A stretch of DNA of 64,000 nt from Pomacea canaliculata (GCF_003073045.1 NC_037591.1:40623883-40687882); one strand, 5' to 3'. Shown: positions 14,901-27,765, numbered from the stretch's first letter. Notes: generated by a model from the letters alone, not told the origin. Made by a program: numbers and translations.

Positions 14901-16955
14901 GATGATTATAAACAATAACAACAGCAGCAAAATAAAAATAATAAAAATGCAATGCCTTGACGCGAAGTGATTAAAGTTTGACAAGTTTGCAAGTAATTTT
15001 TGATTGAAAAGAGAACAGGTCCTGCATCTTCCTCAAATATTGCCATCATACAACAATCTTTACAAAACACACACGCAGCCCAACACACACAAATAGACCA
15101 CCAAATATACTCATGTAATTAAATTTTTTGTGTTTAACATATGTAGGTGAAGCAGTTCATTGGCACTACAATGTTTTATAACAGATATTTTGAAAGAAAC
15201 TGTAAACTTTTATTATATATGCTTTTTTGTTCCTTGATAGTTTGAAGAATTCCTGGTTAAAATTTTTTGTTTTATTACTGATTTGGTTTGTTGTGGACTT
15301 GTCTAGTGCATTTAGACTAAGAAAAAAAGTTTTATCAAACATGACTTTTACATTGTTGCATATGTGTTGAGATAAACCTAATTCTATGAAGAAGAATTAT
15401 GTTTGAATAGTCCTTAGTTTAATTTCTTAGTTTTATTACTACAGTTACAATATGTAACATGTACTACGTTGTAATAAAACATTCATGAATATTGTAAGAA
15501 ATTAGGTTTCCACCTTGACAGTGTCACTCGCTTGGAGGCCAGCCGCAGGACTGGATGAGTCAGAATGGAATTTGATCCCATGGTGTTTTGGAGATGTTGT
15601 CTCTTAGTGAGGCCTGTCGGCTGTATGCCAGTAGGTAGACCACGACTGGTGATGTCGCATAAACGCCACTTAGCTTTCAAACGAAGAGATGCGCGACGTC
15701 ACAAACACTCCACTTTCCACATTTCCCAGCTTCATTTTCTTTCAATGGCATTGTTGGCCATTTACATATCAGTTGGGAGTGGACTTTACCTGTTCTCGAC
15801 GATACAGCGCTGACAACTTTTGACTAAAGACATCAGCGGCCAGAGACCATTGATGGTAGCTAGTTTCGCTGTAAGGCCTCAGGTCGTTGGGTAACTTAAT
15901 ATTGGAAGATAACAATGTTGGGATAAAACAAATGTTATATAGTCTGTATGTACACACGATTCTGACATTTGTTTCTTTCATGTCGATATTTGTAAGTCCG
16001 TGTGTGTCAACAGTAGAGGAGTGGACTTAGATTTGGATTTGATAAAGAGAAGTATTTGGTATCAGCTTTACTTTATTAAAAGTAAATAATTATTGAGCAC
16101 CACCAATCCCCCTAGCAACTTTCTTTATGGATGCTATGACATTAATTACAGAAACAAACCTTAACTAAGGTCGTTCTTAATCGAACCAGTATAGACGAAA
16201 ACCAGTTTGTTTGTTTGTGAACAGTCAACCCAGAGTTGATACGCGAGAAATGCGCGAGAAAGTGCGCAGAAAACAAATACTTTGGAACCATTGGAGAGAT
16301 CACATTGCAAAAGCTACTCATGTTGCTACAGGGCTTAAGTGAACTAGAAGCTCTAAATCTTTATTACCTTTGATTATATTCATACCTGCACATAAGTCCT
16401 GCTGGCAACCAAAACCATCAGTTGCGAGTTTCACAATGGACAAAGGTCAAGGTGATCCGAATATCCTGTTGGGTGCTCTGATGATGTTATTAACACAGTC
16501 CTGGTCAGGCGGCGTACTGACTCGGGTTACAATGGAGACGAATATGAGACCAGTGAGTGAAGTGTATTCACCGCCACAAGCTAGGAAACAGATTTAGACT
16601 ATTTAAGCTTTTTACTAGGCTCAGGATCATTTAGTACCTTAAATTATATATAGAAGAAAAGGATTAAAAAAAATACAAGTCATATTACTAGATATTCCGT
16701 TTCTCAGTAGTTTTCACCCGATCTACTGTTTGGAGTGGGGATGTGAGTGTAAAAAGCGTTTGTCGACATTAAAAAGGCAATATGACCTCGGTATTTAAAG
16801 ACGGACTAAAATATATTTATACATACAGACACACCCCTTTGTGTTTCATATATAATTTTAATCAGTTGTCTTCTATAATGTGATTTACTTAGTAATTACC
16901 TGCACTTGCTGATGAATCGCAAATGTAAAAAACACAAAATAAGAGGAGTGATCAT
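11983..16955 (-). pseudogene. Gene D: broken fourth receptor copy (CUB to stalk; transmembrane and tail lost at the gap)
   Basis: Homologues of the gene A exons lie in order on the minus strand: signal 16,900-16,955; CUB 16,386-16,580 and 15,514-15,672; LY1 14,633-14,849; LY2 about 14,054-14,216; LY3 about 13,329-13,454; LY4 about 13,017-13,151; last blade 12,718-12,833; EGF 12,430-12,520; stalk 11,983-12,036. Nearly every exon has several one- or two-base insertions or deletions. CUB exon 1 has a net gain of ten bases, LY1 a net loss of about 29, and the EGF NGCG codons are shifted. The introns are affected just as much. No open frame survives. Its CUB differs from A at aligned positions, so it is a separate paralogue. 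It may be a true pseudogene or an unpolished stretch at a contig edge. The transmembrane and tail exons are absent up to the N gap. Confidence 0.78.
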
Positions 16956-17204
16956 CTCGTTTGCTGCAATGAAAACCACACCATTAACCGTTTTAAAGTC
17001 TGATGAACGATGTTAATTCAAACTTCTGTGCAATGTGTGATGATTCAATTCTGCTGTTTGTGTCGGTTGGTGGCTGGGTTGGGAAGCAAGCGCATGAAAT
17101 AATAATAATTGGTAACAGACACAATGTCTACTTATATGGGACTAAAATTTAAGCTTATAGTTAACTAAAGACAGTTTTAAGATGTAGAAAAACTTTATGA
17201 TTAC

Positions 17205-17259
17205 CTTGCACCTGTTGGTGAATTCCAAATGTAATAAAATACAAAAACGTGGAGGCCAT
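17205..17259 (-). CDS. Intact alternative signal-peptide exon upstream of gene D
   Basis: The minus strand reads ATG (17,259) coding MASTFLYFITFGIHQQVQ and ends CAA G before GTAATC, the same phase and border as exon 1 of the other copies. It most resembles the gene B version (FITFGAHQQVQ). The nearer exon 1 of D (16,900-16,955) is frameshifted, so D has two candidate first exons. No equivalent is seen above exon 1 of gene A. Confidence 0.6.
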
Positions 17260-20014
17260 TGTCCGTGCGCCGTGTAACTACCTTTGGATGGTTGTGTCGT
17301 AGCTGAGATTCTCGGCGCCTTGAGAACACTGTGTTGAGTCGAATTGTTACAAATTAGTATTTCTGTCGTAGTCTATAAAGTCCTGAGCCACTCGACAACC
17401 AAATGAACAAGAATTGGACAGCCTCAGGGAATCGTTTTGCTGTGTTGAATGGTCTGGTGCGAGTGTTGGTTGAACCACCCGTGTTATGACAACCTATTCA
17501 ACCAGGAGTCTCGACTCCGTTCTATGACCACAAAGGACCACTAGTGGCAAGCTGTCAGTCCCCACTGACTCGTGAATTATGGTGCAAATGATATGTATTC
17601 ACATGAAAGTGACACAAAAATTTAAAAGGTAAGAAAGAAAATGTGTAGAAAACTGACTTTACCTACACACAAGCGGGTGAGTACGATGACAGGATAGCGA
17701 AGCATCGATAACAATAAGTAAAACTAATCTCATAAAAATGTAGCAGTCACCTGAAGTTCACACAAACATCGCTTGATTTCTAAACAGCGAGGGAAAAGAC
17801 AAGCTGAAGTGTTGTGGGCGAAACTATTCAAGAGGTTGTCCTATCGAGAGAAACCCAGTGTCAGATGATCTCAACAGCTACTTAAAATGGAGAAACTTTA
17901 ATTCTTGATCCTTGTTTGCGAGTGTAGTAAAATGCTAGACTGCAACTTGATAGACTGAGAGTAAAATGCTGAACTTTAACTGAATGCATTGACAAGAAAT
18001 ATTGTATTTTCACTCGATACATTGAAAGACTAAGAGGTAGAGAGGAATCACTTCTTCAGTATCTCGAGCTGCCTTTACCCTTAACTGCGACCCTCTTATT
18101 CGTGATATAATAAAATTATAGTTCATCTTTAATACACTGAAATAAGAGCAAAGAATTAGAAATCCCTTAATGGTTACATCAATTCAGATATAAAACATCG
18201 CGACCAGTCCCTTCATCATAATACTCAGACAAGCAAGAGGTCTCACCCTGATCATTTCTGTGACAGTTTGAGTTTCACTACAAAAAAAAATCGTGGAAGG
18301 TATATGAATGGGATCGTAAATAATACTTCCAAAAATGAAGTGAGTTAAAACTATTTCTTCGTTGTGCCTCTTGACGGAGCGATTAATTCCTGGCATCTTT
18401 TGATAATCTACCATGCATATATCATTCATCTATCTGTCCTTCTTTGAATAAAAAGAGAAACTCGTTTGCAATCAAAGCTTGCTACCACAAATCACACCTT
18501 TCAGTACTACATCATAACCCTGACTATGCTATTTCCAAGATACAATATTTCAGTACAAGTGTAGACCCCTAAAATTATTCACGTTAGTAGATATTTGTTA
18601 ATCTTTCTCATATTATTTTAACACTTATTACTTATTAACTTGCTCACAGCAGTGAGTACTCAAAATACTCACCAACTGACAAGAATTTTTCCATTTGTTG
18701 AGTGAATATGGCCTGAAGGTTTGTCGGACAATGTAGCAGGACGGAGATACAACCTAAGCTGTTAAAGCTTAGAAGACTTGTTTTCTCATGAACATAAATA
18801 GTTACACACTAACCTACTCAGAATTCCTTCCTGGTTAGTCTTAAATCCCCTTCTTTGTATATGTTGTCAGGCTATACTTCATAGCATTGTACATTACAAG
18901 TCAAGTGTATAGCGTTTTTATTAATGTGATTTCAGATTAAAGAGTCGCCCGTGTAGTAAAGTCAGCTACCACCTAAAGACTGTTTTAGAAAAGGAACATG
19001 CAATTCAATGTTATTACTTCTTATTGCAATTCACCCTTGACTGACTATGAAGTCTAGTCATGCCTCTCGTTCTCTGCCAAAGTCGGGTATTTGTTTCCAC
19101 CTTTGTGTCATTGAAAGAGATCTTTGCGAATTCACTGTCACCTTAACATTGGTTGGGGGAAATCTTCCTCATATTGCCAACAAGCCCAAGGTAGGTTGTC
19201 CCTATGAAACAGGTGGGGCCGTAGTTATGAAGCGAGGGTAAGCCGTTGCCTTGGGAAGAACTCAAGTAAATGTCTTGTTTCCGAAGTTATAAAGTTATAA
19301 AGGTGTGATGTTGGTCTTACATTTGTTCATTATTGAAGTTATGAGCCATACAGCAAAAGCTAAGTCAAAACTCATTTCTTGTTAAATGTCAAATAAACAG
19401 CACTATTATATATTAAAATATAAATTACCTACTAGAACAAAACCTAAATAAAAATTTTCAGTGAAAATCGCATATATATAGATGTCAGTGAAAACAGCAT
19501 CATTAACTTTCCAAAAGCAAATACTTTTCAGCAATATAAAGGTAACGAAGTTAGAGTTTAGTCACTACATTTACTTCAAGTACCTATTTAATTTGAAGAA
19601 GCAGGTGTAATTGATTTGAACAAATACGGGTAACTGGTGTAGCTGGAGCACTTGTTTGGGTGTGTACTGTTGAAAACACTTTGTTTCCTCCACCCTGCTC
19701 GCCCCTCATCCTTTGACCAGCTGCCCGGCCACTGGGTGAGGAGAGTGACCATAAGACGGGTGACGTTGGGCAAGCACACCACCACAATCCTTCAACCAAT
19801 CATCAGCAAGTCACGTGAACAGAAAGGAAGATCAGTCATGCCTCAGGTAACAGCAGGGAAAAAAGACATCTCTCACCGTCTCACAAGGTGTGACATGGCA
19901 TTGAATGTTTCTCTGTGTAGCCATTATGTTTACAAGTCGTGACTGTCCATTTGTCACAGACGTTGTTTGCATATTCGCTGATGGCTGCTGCCATCCTGGC
20001 TCACCTCTGTTAAT
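17260..20014. other. Insert present only in the D block
   Basis: This stretch has no counterpart between the exon 1 and SINE positions of the A block (35,892-36,484). No gene seen; short frames at 18,184-18,429 and 19,652-19,942 are unremarkable. Confidence 0.5.
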
Positions 20015-20390
20015 GTTTGGATGTGAATGGTACCATCCCCCATAAACGTCCTCTAAACGCTTCTACACAAGGACCATTTTAAATATTTAGGGTTCCCTAG
20101 GCTGTGGACACGTCGAAAAGTTTAGTTAAGACTGTAACTCTGGGTGATTTCCATGCCCTAGCTACCTCAATTACTACAACAACCAATGACTACAGAAAAG
20201 ACATGTAACTCATTCTTGTAGACTAGCAAAATATCTTTTAGTTGATCAACAGAACAGAGGTCTGAAACATTACGGAATGTCCTAGTGTTAGAAGCGAGAT
20301 ACGTAGTACGATTAGGTAGGCAAACATAAAGTGAGCAATTAAATTGACAGAATCTTTTGAACTAAGCAATGAAGAAGGGATATGTATATG
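20015..20390 (+). repeat. Dispersed repeat, copy 1
   Basis: Similar along about 300 bp to 27,935-28,240 (shared: 'atcaacagaaca', 'aggtctgaaacatta', 'attaggtaggca'). Family not recognised, no coding capacity seen. Confidence 0.55.
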
Positions 20391-20394
20391 CATA

Positions 20395-20625
20395 AGGGTC
20401 TTTAGGCTTGGCAACAAACCACCCTAGACCCTAAATAAGGTGACTGGTACCTCGCCATTTAAGTTATCCCATGACACACAGCAAACTTTCCCAAGTCGAC
20501 CCATCTGGCGGTAATGGGTACCTGACTCCATATAGGGTTGCAGAAGGTAAGGCAGCACCTCACCACCAAAACTCCAAAGACCTCAAAAGGTTAGGTGATG
20601 ACCTTTACCTTTAACTTTACCCTAT
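20395..20625 (+). mobile_element. Partial copy of the same SINE in the D block
   Basis: Shares 'aaaccaccctagaccct', CTGGCGGTAATGGGTACCTG and 'ggttaggtgatgaccttta' with 36,590-36,880. The tRNA-like head is missing and it has internal deletions. Confidence 0.6.
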
Positions 20626-21350
20626 GAAATGTTCTCCAGTCGTATTTCACTCATTGGTGAAAAGCCAATCACAGTGGTATTAAAGAAAGTAAAGAATTAT
20701 TTATTTCTTCTCATTTGCTCTCGTACGCTGCAATCGTAACTTGATATAATTTTCAAACAGTCGCCACAGCCTTAAATATGCCCTGAACCTTAGCTATGAT
20801 TGTCGTGCTGACGATAGTTAACAAGGGAGACCGTCAGACTTTGAGCAGCCACGGACAAGTCAGTAAATGTTGTTCTTGTTTAGCCTGTAAAGCATGTTTC
20901 GCCAATAGTGAGTGTTTAATGATAACTTTGACCTCGACCTCTTGCTTTCTGAGTCATTCTACAATAAAACCCGACACCAAATCACTCAATCTAATCTTTA
21001 CACTTAACGAAACTAGTTTGGTAACCCAAACAAGTACAAAAAACTTTATAAGGAGATATTTCTGTTCTTTTTCTTTTTCCAAGCAATTACAAGAAAATTG
21101 TAAAAAAGAAAAATGTTCAACATTTATTAGGAGTATTACTTTATTTACTTTCTAACATTGAACGTGACAAACGTTTGATCCAGAAAATCATTGCCGACAT
21201 TATCCCTAAGGCAAAGTTGTCAATCGTGAGCTTCGATGAGGATTTACAGTTACTTTATGTCTTCTTCTTGTTTACCTTTTGAACACATACACACAGACAC
21301 ATTCTTAAGACTTCTGAATATTTTTCATCAGTAAACTTACCTGCGCTTTT

Positions 21351-21460
21351 CATCGATATGCTAACCTGTCCAGTTGAGCATCAAGCGAGGGTTCTGCGAG
21401 CAGGACTTCTTGTCTGTGATTCCAACAGCCTTCTGGTCTTTGGCTCCACAGACCCTTGTG
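21351..21460 (-). promoter_or_regulatory. Candidate 5' UTR exon of gene D
   Basis: This is the duplicate of the 37,070 block, on the minus strand, ending CGCAG before GTAAGT. The segment (revcomp of 'agcatcaagcgagggttc' and flanks) is strikingly conserved compared with the noisy exons of D. Confidence 0.35.
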
Positions 21461-22476
21461 ATCCACGTCCTAAATAAAGGCAATCAGCCAATCGTTTACT
21501 GTTACCTTTGCTGTGGGCACAGTACTTCCCTGGCAACGCCACACCCGGCTGAACAAGCTTTATTTGGCGCTTATACCTTGGCTATGAAAATCACAATGAA
21601 AAGGGTTTAGAGAAATCGAGGGTGGAAGGGTTGGGGCTGGAGTCCTGACACTAGGAAGCTAAGTTCCTTCTAGTCATGAACACAGAGTTCTGCTTTATTT
21701 AATGCAATAATATGAAGATAAATCTTGAAACTTTAATAAACTAAATCACTGTAAATCTTTAAGTGTATTTTATCAGCTTTATGCAAAAATAAGTAATAAA
21801 TTCACCAAAGACATTCTGAGCTTCAAAGCCTAAAAATTAAAATAGTTTTATTAGAGAATATAACACTTTTGTGGTATCTAATTTTTTATATATTTTCCAC
21901 CACCTTTATTTTTACTTTTACTGCAAAATTTAAGCTGAATATCCAAATAAACATGGTGATAAAAGCAACTAATAAATACAAAGTTTATTGAAAGCTACAA
22001 ACAGAACTTACTAACTGTTCTTTGCTTGTGTTAGGAACTAGTGTATGCGTCCTGCAAGTAGAGTAATCGGGTTTTTTTTTAAAGTTCTTAAGGTGAATGT
22101 TTTCCCCACTCTCTACCTCCTACCACCACGCTTTTGATTTCACCTCAAGAACTGGAGCAGAGGGGGACAGAGAGGTAACACCGGATAGAGTTACTTCCTC
22201 GTTTCTTTATTGACGAGTCAGAGCTCGGGTCTCAATATACCCTTGCATGAAATTTTGTGAAATGAAAACGGGTAAAGGGTGACAGTGATATAAAACATGT
22301 TGGGATTAGATAATAAGTAATAATAGCAATAATTACTTTTGTCATCGCTATTGTAGTCGTTGTTATCATCATTATCATCAGCGTCGTCATCTTTGTCATT
22401 ATCATTATTTTACTGGTCAAATAGATTTAAAGAAAAATTGTTTGCTGCAGCTTGTTCTTTGGGTTGTCTACATTAC

Positions 22477-22552
22477 TGGCTGATTACAAATGGCTGATTA
22501 CAAATGGCTGTTTACAAATGGCTGATTACAAATGGCTGATTACAAATGGCTG
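22477..22552. repeat. 14-bp minisatellite (D block)
   Basis: About five copies of TGGCTGATTACAAA with one TGGCTGTTTACAAA variant. Confidence 0.9.
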
Positions 22553-22589
22553 TGCCAGAAATCAAACAGAGCGTTACTTCCTTGTATTT

Positions 22590-22636
22590 CTGGAAGCTTG
22601 TGGGTTCGGTACTTCAAACAAGGTTAAGAACCACTG
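22590..22636 (-). mobile_element. hAT terminal fragment
   Basis: The minus strand begins CAGTGGTTCTTAACCTTG, a common hAT terminal repeat. No partner end or target duplication found. It sits at the edge of the D block. Confidence 0.45.
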
Positions 22637-22730
22637 ATCTAAACTGTCATGTACAAACAGCGAGAGAAAACCAGCGCTCGCACCTGTGAGACTCTGTGAA
22701 ACCCTTCGCCCACCGTGGGCGCCTGTTAAA

Positions 22731-22856
22731 ATGGCGGCTGCCAGCGAAGTAGAGAATGTAGTTTGGTTGATGGACATATTTGACAGCGACGACGAAGTAA
22801 TACAAGCAATCTGTTGCAGCGCCAAACAATATACTTCTAGTGGCATTCATTTGTGA
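22731..22856 (+). CDS. Small ORF of unknown nature (41 aa)
   Basis: AAAATGG start context, acidic peptide MAAASEVENVVWLMDIFDSD continuing DEVIQAICC, ending TGA at 22,854. It may be the first exon of a transposon or host gene, or chance. It lies next to the hAT terminal fragment. Confidence 0.25.
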   Translation: MAAASEVENVVWLMDIFDSDDEVIQAICCSAKQYTSSGIHL

Positions 22857-23519
22857 ACTTAAGAGGTAAAAGTCAACGATAATAAAAGATTATGTGGAAA
22901 GAACAATGCGGTAGTATGCTATTTCCTGTATGACCATGAGAAAATTTGAGGAATAGAAAAACAAAATAAAATTCAACGTCGGCCTGTCGCCTAGGAAAGT
23001 ATATTTAGCCAATAAAGAGACATGGATTCTTTTACAAAAGGTCCGTGACGATATTGCGATAGGTTATCATCTGTGAAAACACGAGGTGCCGAACGCACCT
23101 TAAATAGTTTATTTCCAATTTTCCAGTTTGTTTCCGATTTTCCAGTTTGTTCCTCGTTCTCGTTATTCTATGTTTCTTTTTTGTCATTTTAATGTCTTCT
23201 TTTTTTATATTTTTATTTTTTGTTGTTTGTAGGTCAGTTTGGAAGACTTTTTTAAATTTCTGACCAGCTATATATATATTATAACCATCATTTAAAACAT
23301 GCATGCGAAGAATGGCATTCGAGTAGCATGTCACATAAAAGAAGGGACTCTGTAAACAGATGCAACATGCTCTATAAATGAAGACTGTTGGTGGCAATGC
23401 TCTTAAAGGTTCTGAAGTTCTTCTGAGTATTATTATCTGAGAAACCCTGCCTCTTACACAAAAAGAAACATTAAGTTTGCATGGGTATGTACATTAAGTG
23501 TGAAGAAAACACACATATA

Positions 23520-24061
23520 CAGTGATACCTCGGTTCTCGAACGCCTTGACTTTCGACCAAATCGGTATTCGACCAGGAAATTCGAGAAAATTTTTTCTTG
23601 GAATTCGAACAAATATTTGGAACTCGAACATCCGAACGTCCGAGATGAGCCGAGTCGAGCCGAATGGCGTTCATTGCGGCCCAGCGCGCCTTGCTTGCGT
23701 CATCAGTGACAATAACCATCCCCCTTCCCTCCTCCCTCCACATTCATTCCCTCCTGCCATAAAGTTTGGTACAGGTACAGTAAATGAAACACAATTTACT
23801 ATACTGTACTGTACAGTACATTTTTTTTGTTTGTTTTTTTGTTTTAATAAATACACTTTTATTTCTTATTTCTTGTTGAGACTCACGTTTTTCTACATAT
23901 TATATACAAATTAGGCCAGTAAATAGGCATTTTCTGGGGCTTGGAACGAATTAATCCAGTTTCCATTATTTCCTTTGGGTTTCATTGCTTCGGTTCTCGA
24001 ACAATTTGGTTCTCGACCGTCCTCCCGGAACGAATTATGTTCGAGAACCGAGGTATCACTG
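23520..24061. mobile_element. Pogo/Tigger-like MITE with TA target duplication
   Basis: Terminal inverted repeats of at least 23 bp, starting CAGTGATACCTCGGTTCTCG at the left and its reverse complement at the right end, flanked by TA at 23,518-23,519 and 24,062-24,063. The element is 542 bp with further inner copies of the 'ggttctcgaac' motif and no transposase. TA duplication and CAG...CCTCG ends fit the Tc1/mariner/pogo superfamily. Confidence 0.88.
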
Positions 24062-25194
24062 TACATATATTACTTAAAGAAACATGAGAGTAAATAAAAT
24101 GTTCAGTAATATTGCATTCATAAACTTTAATACTAGAATACTTTAATTAATTATTTTTTTAATATATATATATATATTTTTTAATATCACATTATTACAA
24201 ATTTTCATTCTCAAGACACATTCATTCAGTATAGAAGGGGGGGATAAGAGCAGAGAGGAAAGATGTGGAGAAGGAGTGAAAGATAGAACTAGTGAGAACA
24301 TCCCAGATTCCACAAACTGTGCTTATATTAATAATTTTTGATATGGTTTCTACAGAACTTCAAATAGGTCTAATTTATTACTTAAACTACTATGGCATAT
24401 TTCTACATTATATATGTATTTTACAATCTTCAAAAAAAAAACATTCATAGAGGGTATATCGTTTTTCCATTTGCATACTATAATACTGCTTAATGTACTG
24501 TCATTGAACTATTTTTTAAAAAATCTGCAACATATAGGCAAGTTAATTTGAGACAGTGGGATTTTATGTACACTTGCACTAGTAGTCTGGTGTGATGGAT
24601 TTGGGCTATAGATTTTGCTAACAAATTATGTTGATATTATATCAGCCTATTTGTCATTGGAAAGCCACATGGCTTGATTGAAGGTGAAGTGTTATACATT
24701 TGAAAAGGTCCATTATCTTTGACATTAAATAACCTTTCATGTCTAAATTAGAAACACCCATGCTTGTTATATACTTTGTTTACTTGGCACTTGTGTATAT
24801 GGAAACATTTTACCAAAACCTAGATTTATGATTTTATCACCAAAAAATGTGTTTATACACTGAATTGAAACCAATATTACAGAAATAGATCACTACGCAA
24901 GGATCTTACTACTGCTGATACTACTACAACACAAAGATGGCCAGTTTATCAGTTGATACACTACTATTGTGTACGATGATTTTGCTTTTTAGGTGTGCCA
25001 TTTCCCTTTTTTTTGCATGAGGTGCCCTTATCTGATAACTTGACCAAAACAAAAAACACAGCCAATATTTTCAAGCAGAGACACAAAGAAAACTAGGATG
25101 CACTATAAACATAAAGCATGTAGCAGAACTATTATCCAAATAAAATGCTTAACCCAAAGTACTTCTGATTCAACCTTGAAATATTATGTCTCTA

Positions 25195-25640
25195 GTCAAA
25201 AGCCTAAAACTAAACCATGGTTTAACTCCAGCTGCCGCATGAAGAGACACACATTTTTTTAAAGCTAAGAAACAAGAAAGCAGCAAAAATGGTTTATGAA
25301 AATTATGTATCTAAGATGTAAAGACCCAAAGGCATTTTGGAACACTCTAAACAAGAATAACAGTGAAAAAAAGAAAGAAAAACCCAACCTGCAATGAATT
25401 CTTAGAGCAGTTTAAGAAGATAAATCACTCTTGTAATGAAACATTTGAGACTGAACTACTTGTGCACATACCTGAAAATAGCAATAACTATCTGAACACT
25501 GAAGTATCTAAGAGTGAGGTTGCCAATTGCCTAAAAAAGCTTAAAGAAAGCAAAGCTCGGGGAAATGATAACATCATAAACGAATTTTTACAATTCTCAC
25601 AACCAAAGACCCTGACTCTACTCATTAGCAACAGGTCATG
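25195..25640 (+). mobile_element. LINE fragment (endonuclease-RT linker and start of reverse transcriptase)
   Basis: Frames with stops read KPWFNSSCRMKRH, then in the open stretch KSEVANCLKKLKESKARGND followed by NIINEFL. This is the conserved start of non-LTR reverse transcriptases (lK+gKA-G-D-i-nE). Truncated at both sides. Confidence 0.7.
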
Positions 25641-27640
25641 CCCTTACAGAATGCTTCGTTTAGTTCTTGTTATTCCTCGAGGATCATATGGCCACAACAA
25701 CACCTCGCCAGCGGACCAGCTATAGGGCATCCCCCTTCAGTTGGGTCCATATGGTTCCGATGTCCTTTGCTTCGCTCTCTGCTGTTCTTTTTCATGTCTG
25801 CTTTAGTCTCCCAGCTCTCCTCTTCCCCTGAGGGTTCCAGTCAAGGGCCTGCCTGGCAATGGTGTCAGCCTCACTTTCGTGCTGCCCTCCCCTGACTTTA
25901 TCACACCTGACTAAGGAATAAACTATGCCAATTAATACATTTTATAGTCGTCAAGTAAAAGAAAACAGTCTTATTGTGAGCTTGCTGTTTATGATTTACG
26001 AAATCCCTGGCCCTACTGTGTCCGCTCCTGTAGGAAAAGAGACAAATAGAAGAATTTACATGAAAGAAAAATAAAAATGTAGTACAAACAGATTTCAAAG
26101 TACAGGAGACTAATTATTTAGAATTATGTTGTAAATGATAATAAATTATTGTTATTATTTACAACAATTAGAACAATTACACGCTAATGTGTGCTGACGG
26201 TGGTTGTGCCCTTCAATGATTTAAAAAAATAAGCCTGTGGCCAACCAGCATGTGGTTCCACTCAAAATAAATAAAATAAAATATTCACACGGTCACAGTT
26301 TTGATATCACTCACCAACTCCGATTTAGAGAGACTACGTAAAACTTAAAAGTTATATATTTAAAGAAGTGGATGCACTTTGATTACAAAATTACTGTAAA
26401 ATCATATTTTATATTAATTCATACACAAAGAAAATGTTAACATAACCAAGGCAAAAATGTCTTTTTGTAAATGAATTTGTGTAAAATACTGCTTATATAT
26501 TTTATTAAACGACCAACTTAGAGCAAACTTTCGGTAGCATGAGAGATTTTGTCTAACATCATATTCTGGAATATTTTAATAGTAAATAACTAACAGTAAA
26601 TTTTATAACCACACAATTCTATTTTATTCTAGAAATACTCTACTCGCTCTTTTGATAATAGAGAGATTATTTCACATTTAGTGTATCATCATCTCAAATA
26701 AACTCAGCATGTAAAACAATGTAATATCCCCGATCAACAAAGCCTCACAACGACTTTACTTCCTTCACAGGCTGACTGCACTTAGGAGGGACACCGTGGT
26801 CCAGTGTCAAAGGGCAAGGATGGAGAGTGGACTGTACTGACATTCTCAATCACCAGTCGGTACAGCAACATCACCCAGAAACAATCGGACTGGACCAGGA
26901 GGGTGTGAAGCTGGTAGAACTACTTCTGTCTTTTTTTCTGCAGGGTGTAACCCACCCGCCCAAGACCTCTTTTGTCGCATTTTTTCTGGGGTTTGGTATA
27001 GTCATGTCCAGACAAGAGCATCCGTCCTGAGACACAACTTCTGTTCTAAAAATGTAGCATCACTAAAATCCAATGCAACACAATGTGTCTCGAAGTTGTT
27101 TTTTATTTATTTATTTTTAAGCAAGCGCTAGGGCATAAAATGTTTCTAAATATTCATTGTTTGAGGGTTTTTAAGACATCTGAATTAGTTCCGTGTCAAA
27201 GCTTAATAATGTTCTGCTGTTTGACTATCAATGTACACCCGCTGATAATAAGTATAAACAGTAAATTCCTTTTTTCCTCTCGTGCTAATTATTAATGCAC
27301 TGAATATTTAACAGCATAGGAGTTAACAGCATATAGAGTTAAACTGTGTCTTTACTTTTGTTATTTTGAAAAATTATGTTTGCTTATTTTGATTAACTAT
27401 CGACATAAGAAGCTTAGTTGAGTCATTGTCTACTTTCTCCTTATCCTTTTCTAAAGAACTTTGATATTTGAAATTTGATAATCATTATTCAAACATTTCC
27501 ATATATATTTATTTATTTGATTGTAAACTATTTCTTACACGAAAAATAGGGTGATGGGGAAAAAACATTTTAAAAATGTATTTTAATTTGTAAAACCTGA
27601 TAAGACCGTGTGCTAAGGGAACCTACCTGTAAGGCATTGG
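25641..27640. other. Non-coding region before gene A 3' end
   Basis: No gene recognised. A GC-richer patch at about 25,640-25,915 looks like an unclassified repeat. The rest is AT-rich and would include the gene A 3' UTR and flank. Confidence 0.45.
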
Positions 27641-27765
27641 CTAATTGGAGGAATTCAAGTCATCATATTGGTGTTCTTCTTGATGAGTGGAATCGGAGTG
27701 AGAACCCGTCGGTGTGATGTAAGTAACGGACTCATTTCTTACAGGTTGTTCATAGCTTGTGCCAT
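27641..27765 (-). CDS. Gene A exon 13 (cytoplasmic tail 2, stop codon)
   Basis: After the acceptor TTTTATGCAG the frame reads DGTSYEQPVRNESVTYITPT and ends EEHQYDDLNSSN then TAG (27,643-27,641). It aligns with the DYDDF tail exons of gene B, but stops where B splices onward. A donor-like CAG/GTAGGT still follows the stop. Confidence 0.78.

Larger units (their letters stand above)
11873..22590 (+). repeat. Segmental duplicate 1 (D block)
   Basis: Collinear with about 31,020-38,755. Matches include the stalk and EGF, all propeller and CUB exons with introns, the SINE at 20,395, the 21,150-22,060 block, and the 14-bp minisatellite at 22,477. It contains about 2.7 kb (about 17.3-20.0 kb) absent from the A block, and lacks about 38,095-38,310 and 38,350-38,630. 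Confidence 0.8.

Noticed and set aside
11873..22590. D block as a mere haplotype copy of the A block
   Set aside because: CUB sequence and large inserts differ beyond sequencing noise; it is better read as a separate paralogue with poor consensus or decay.
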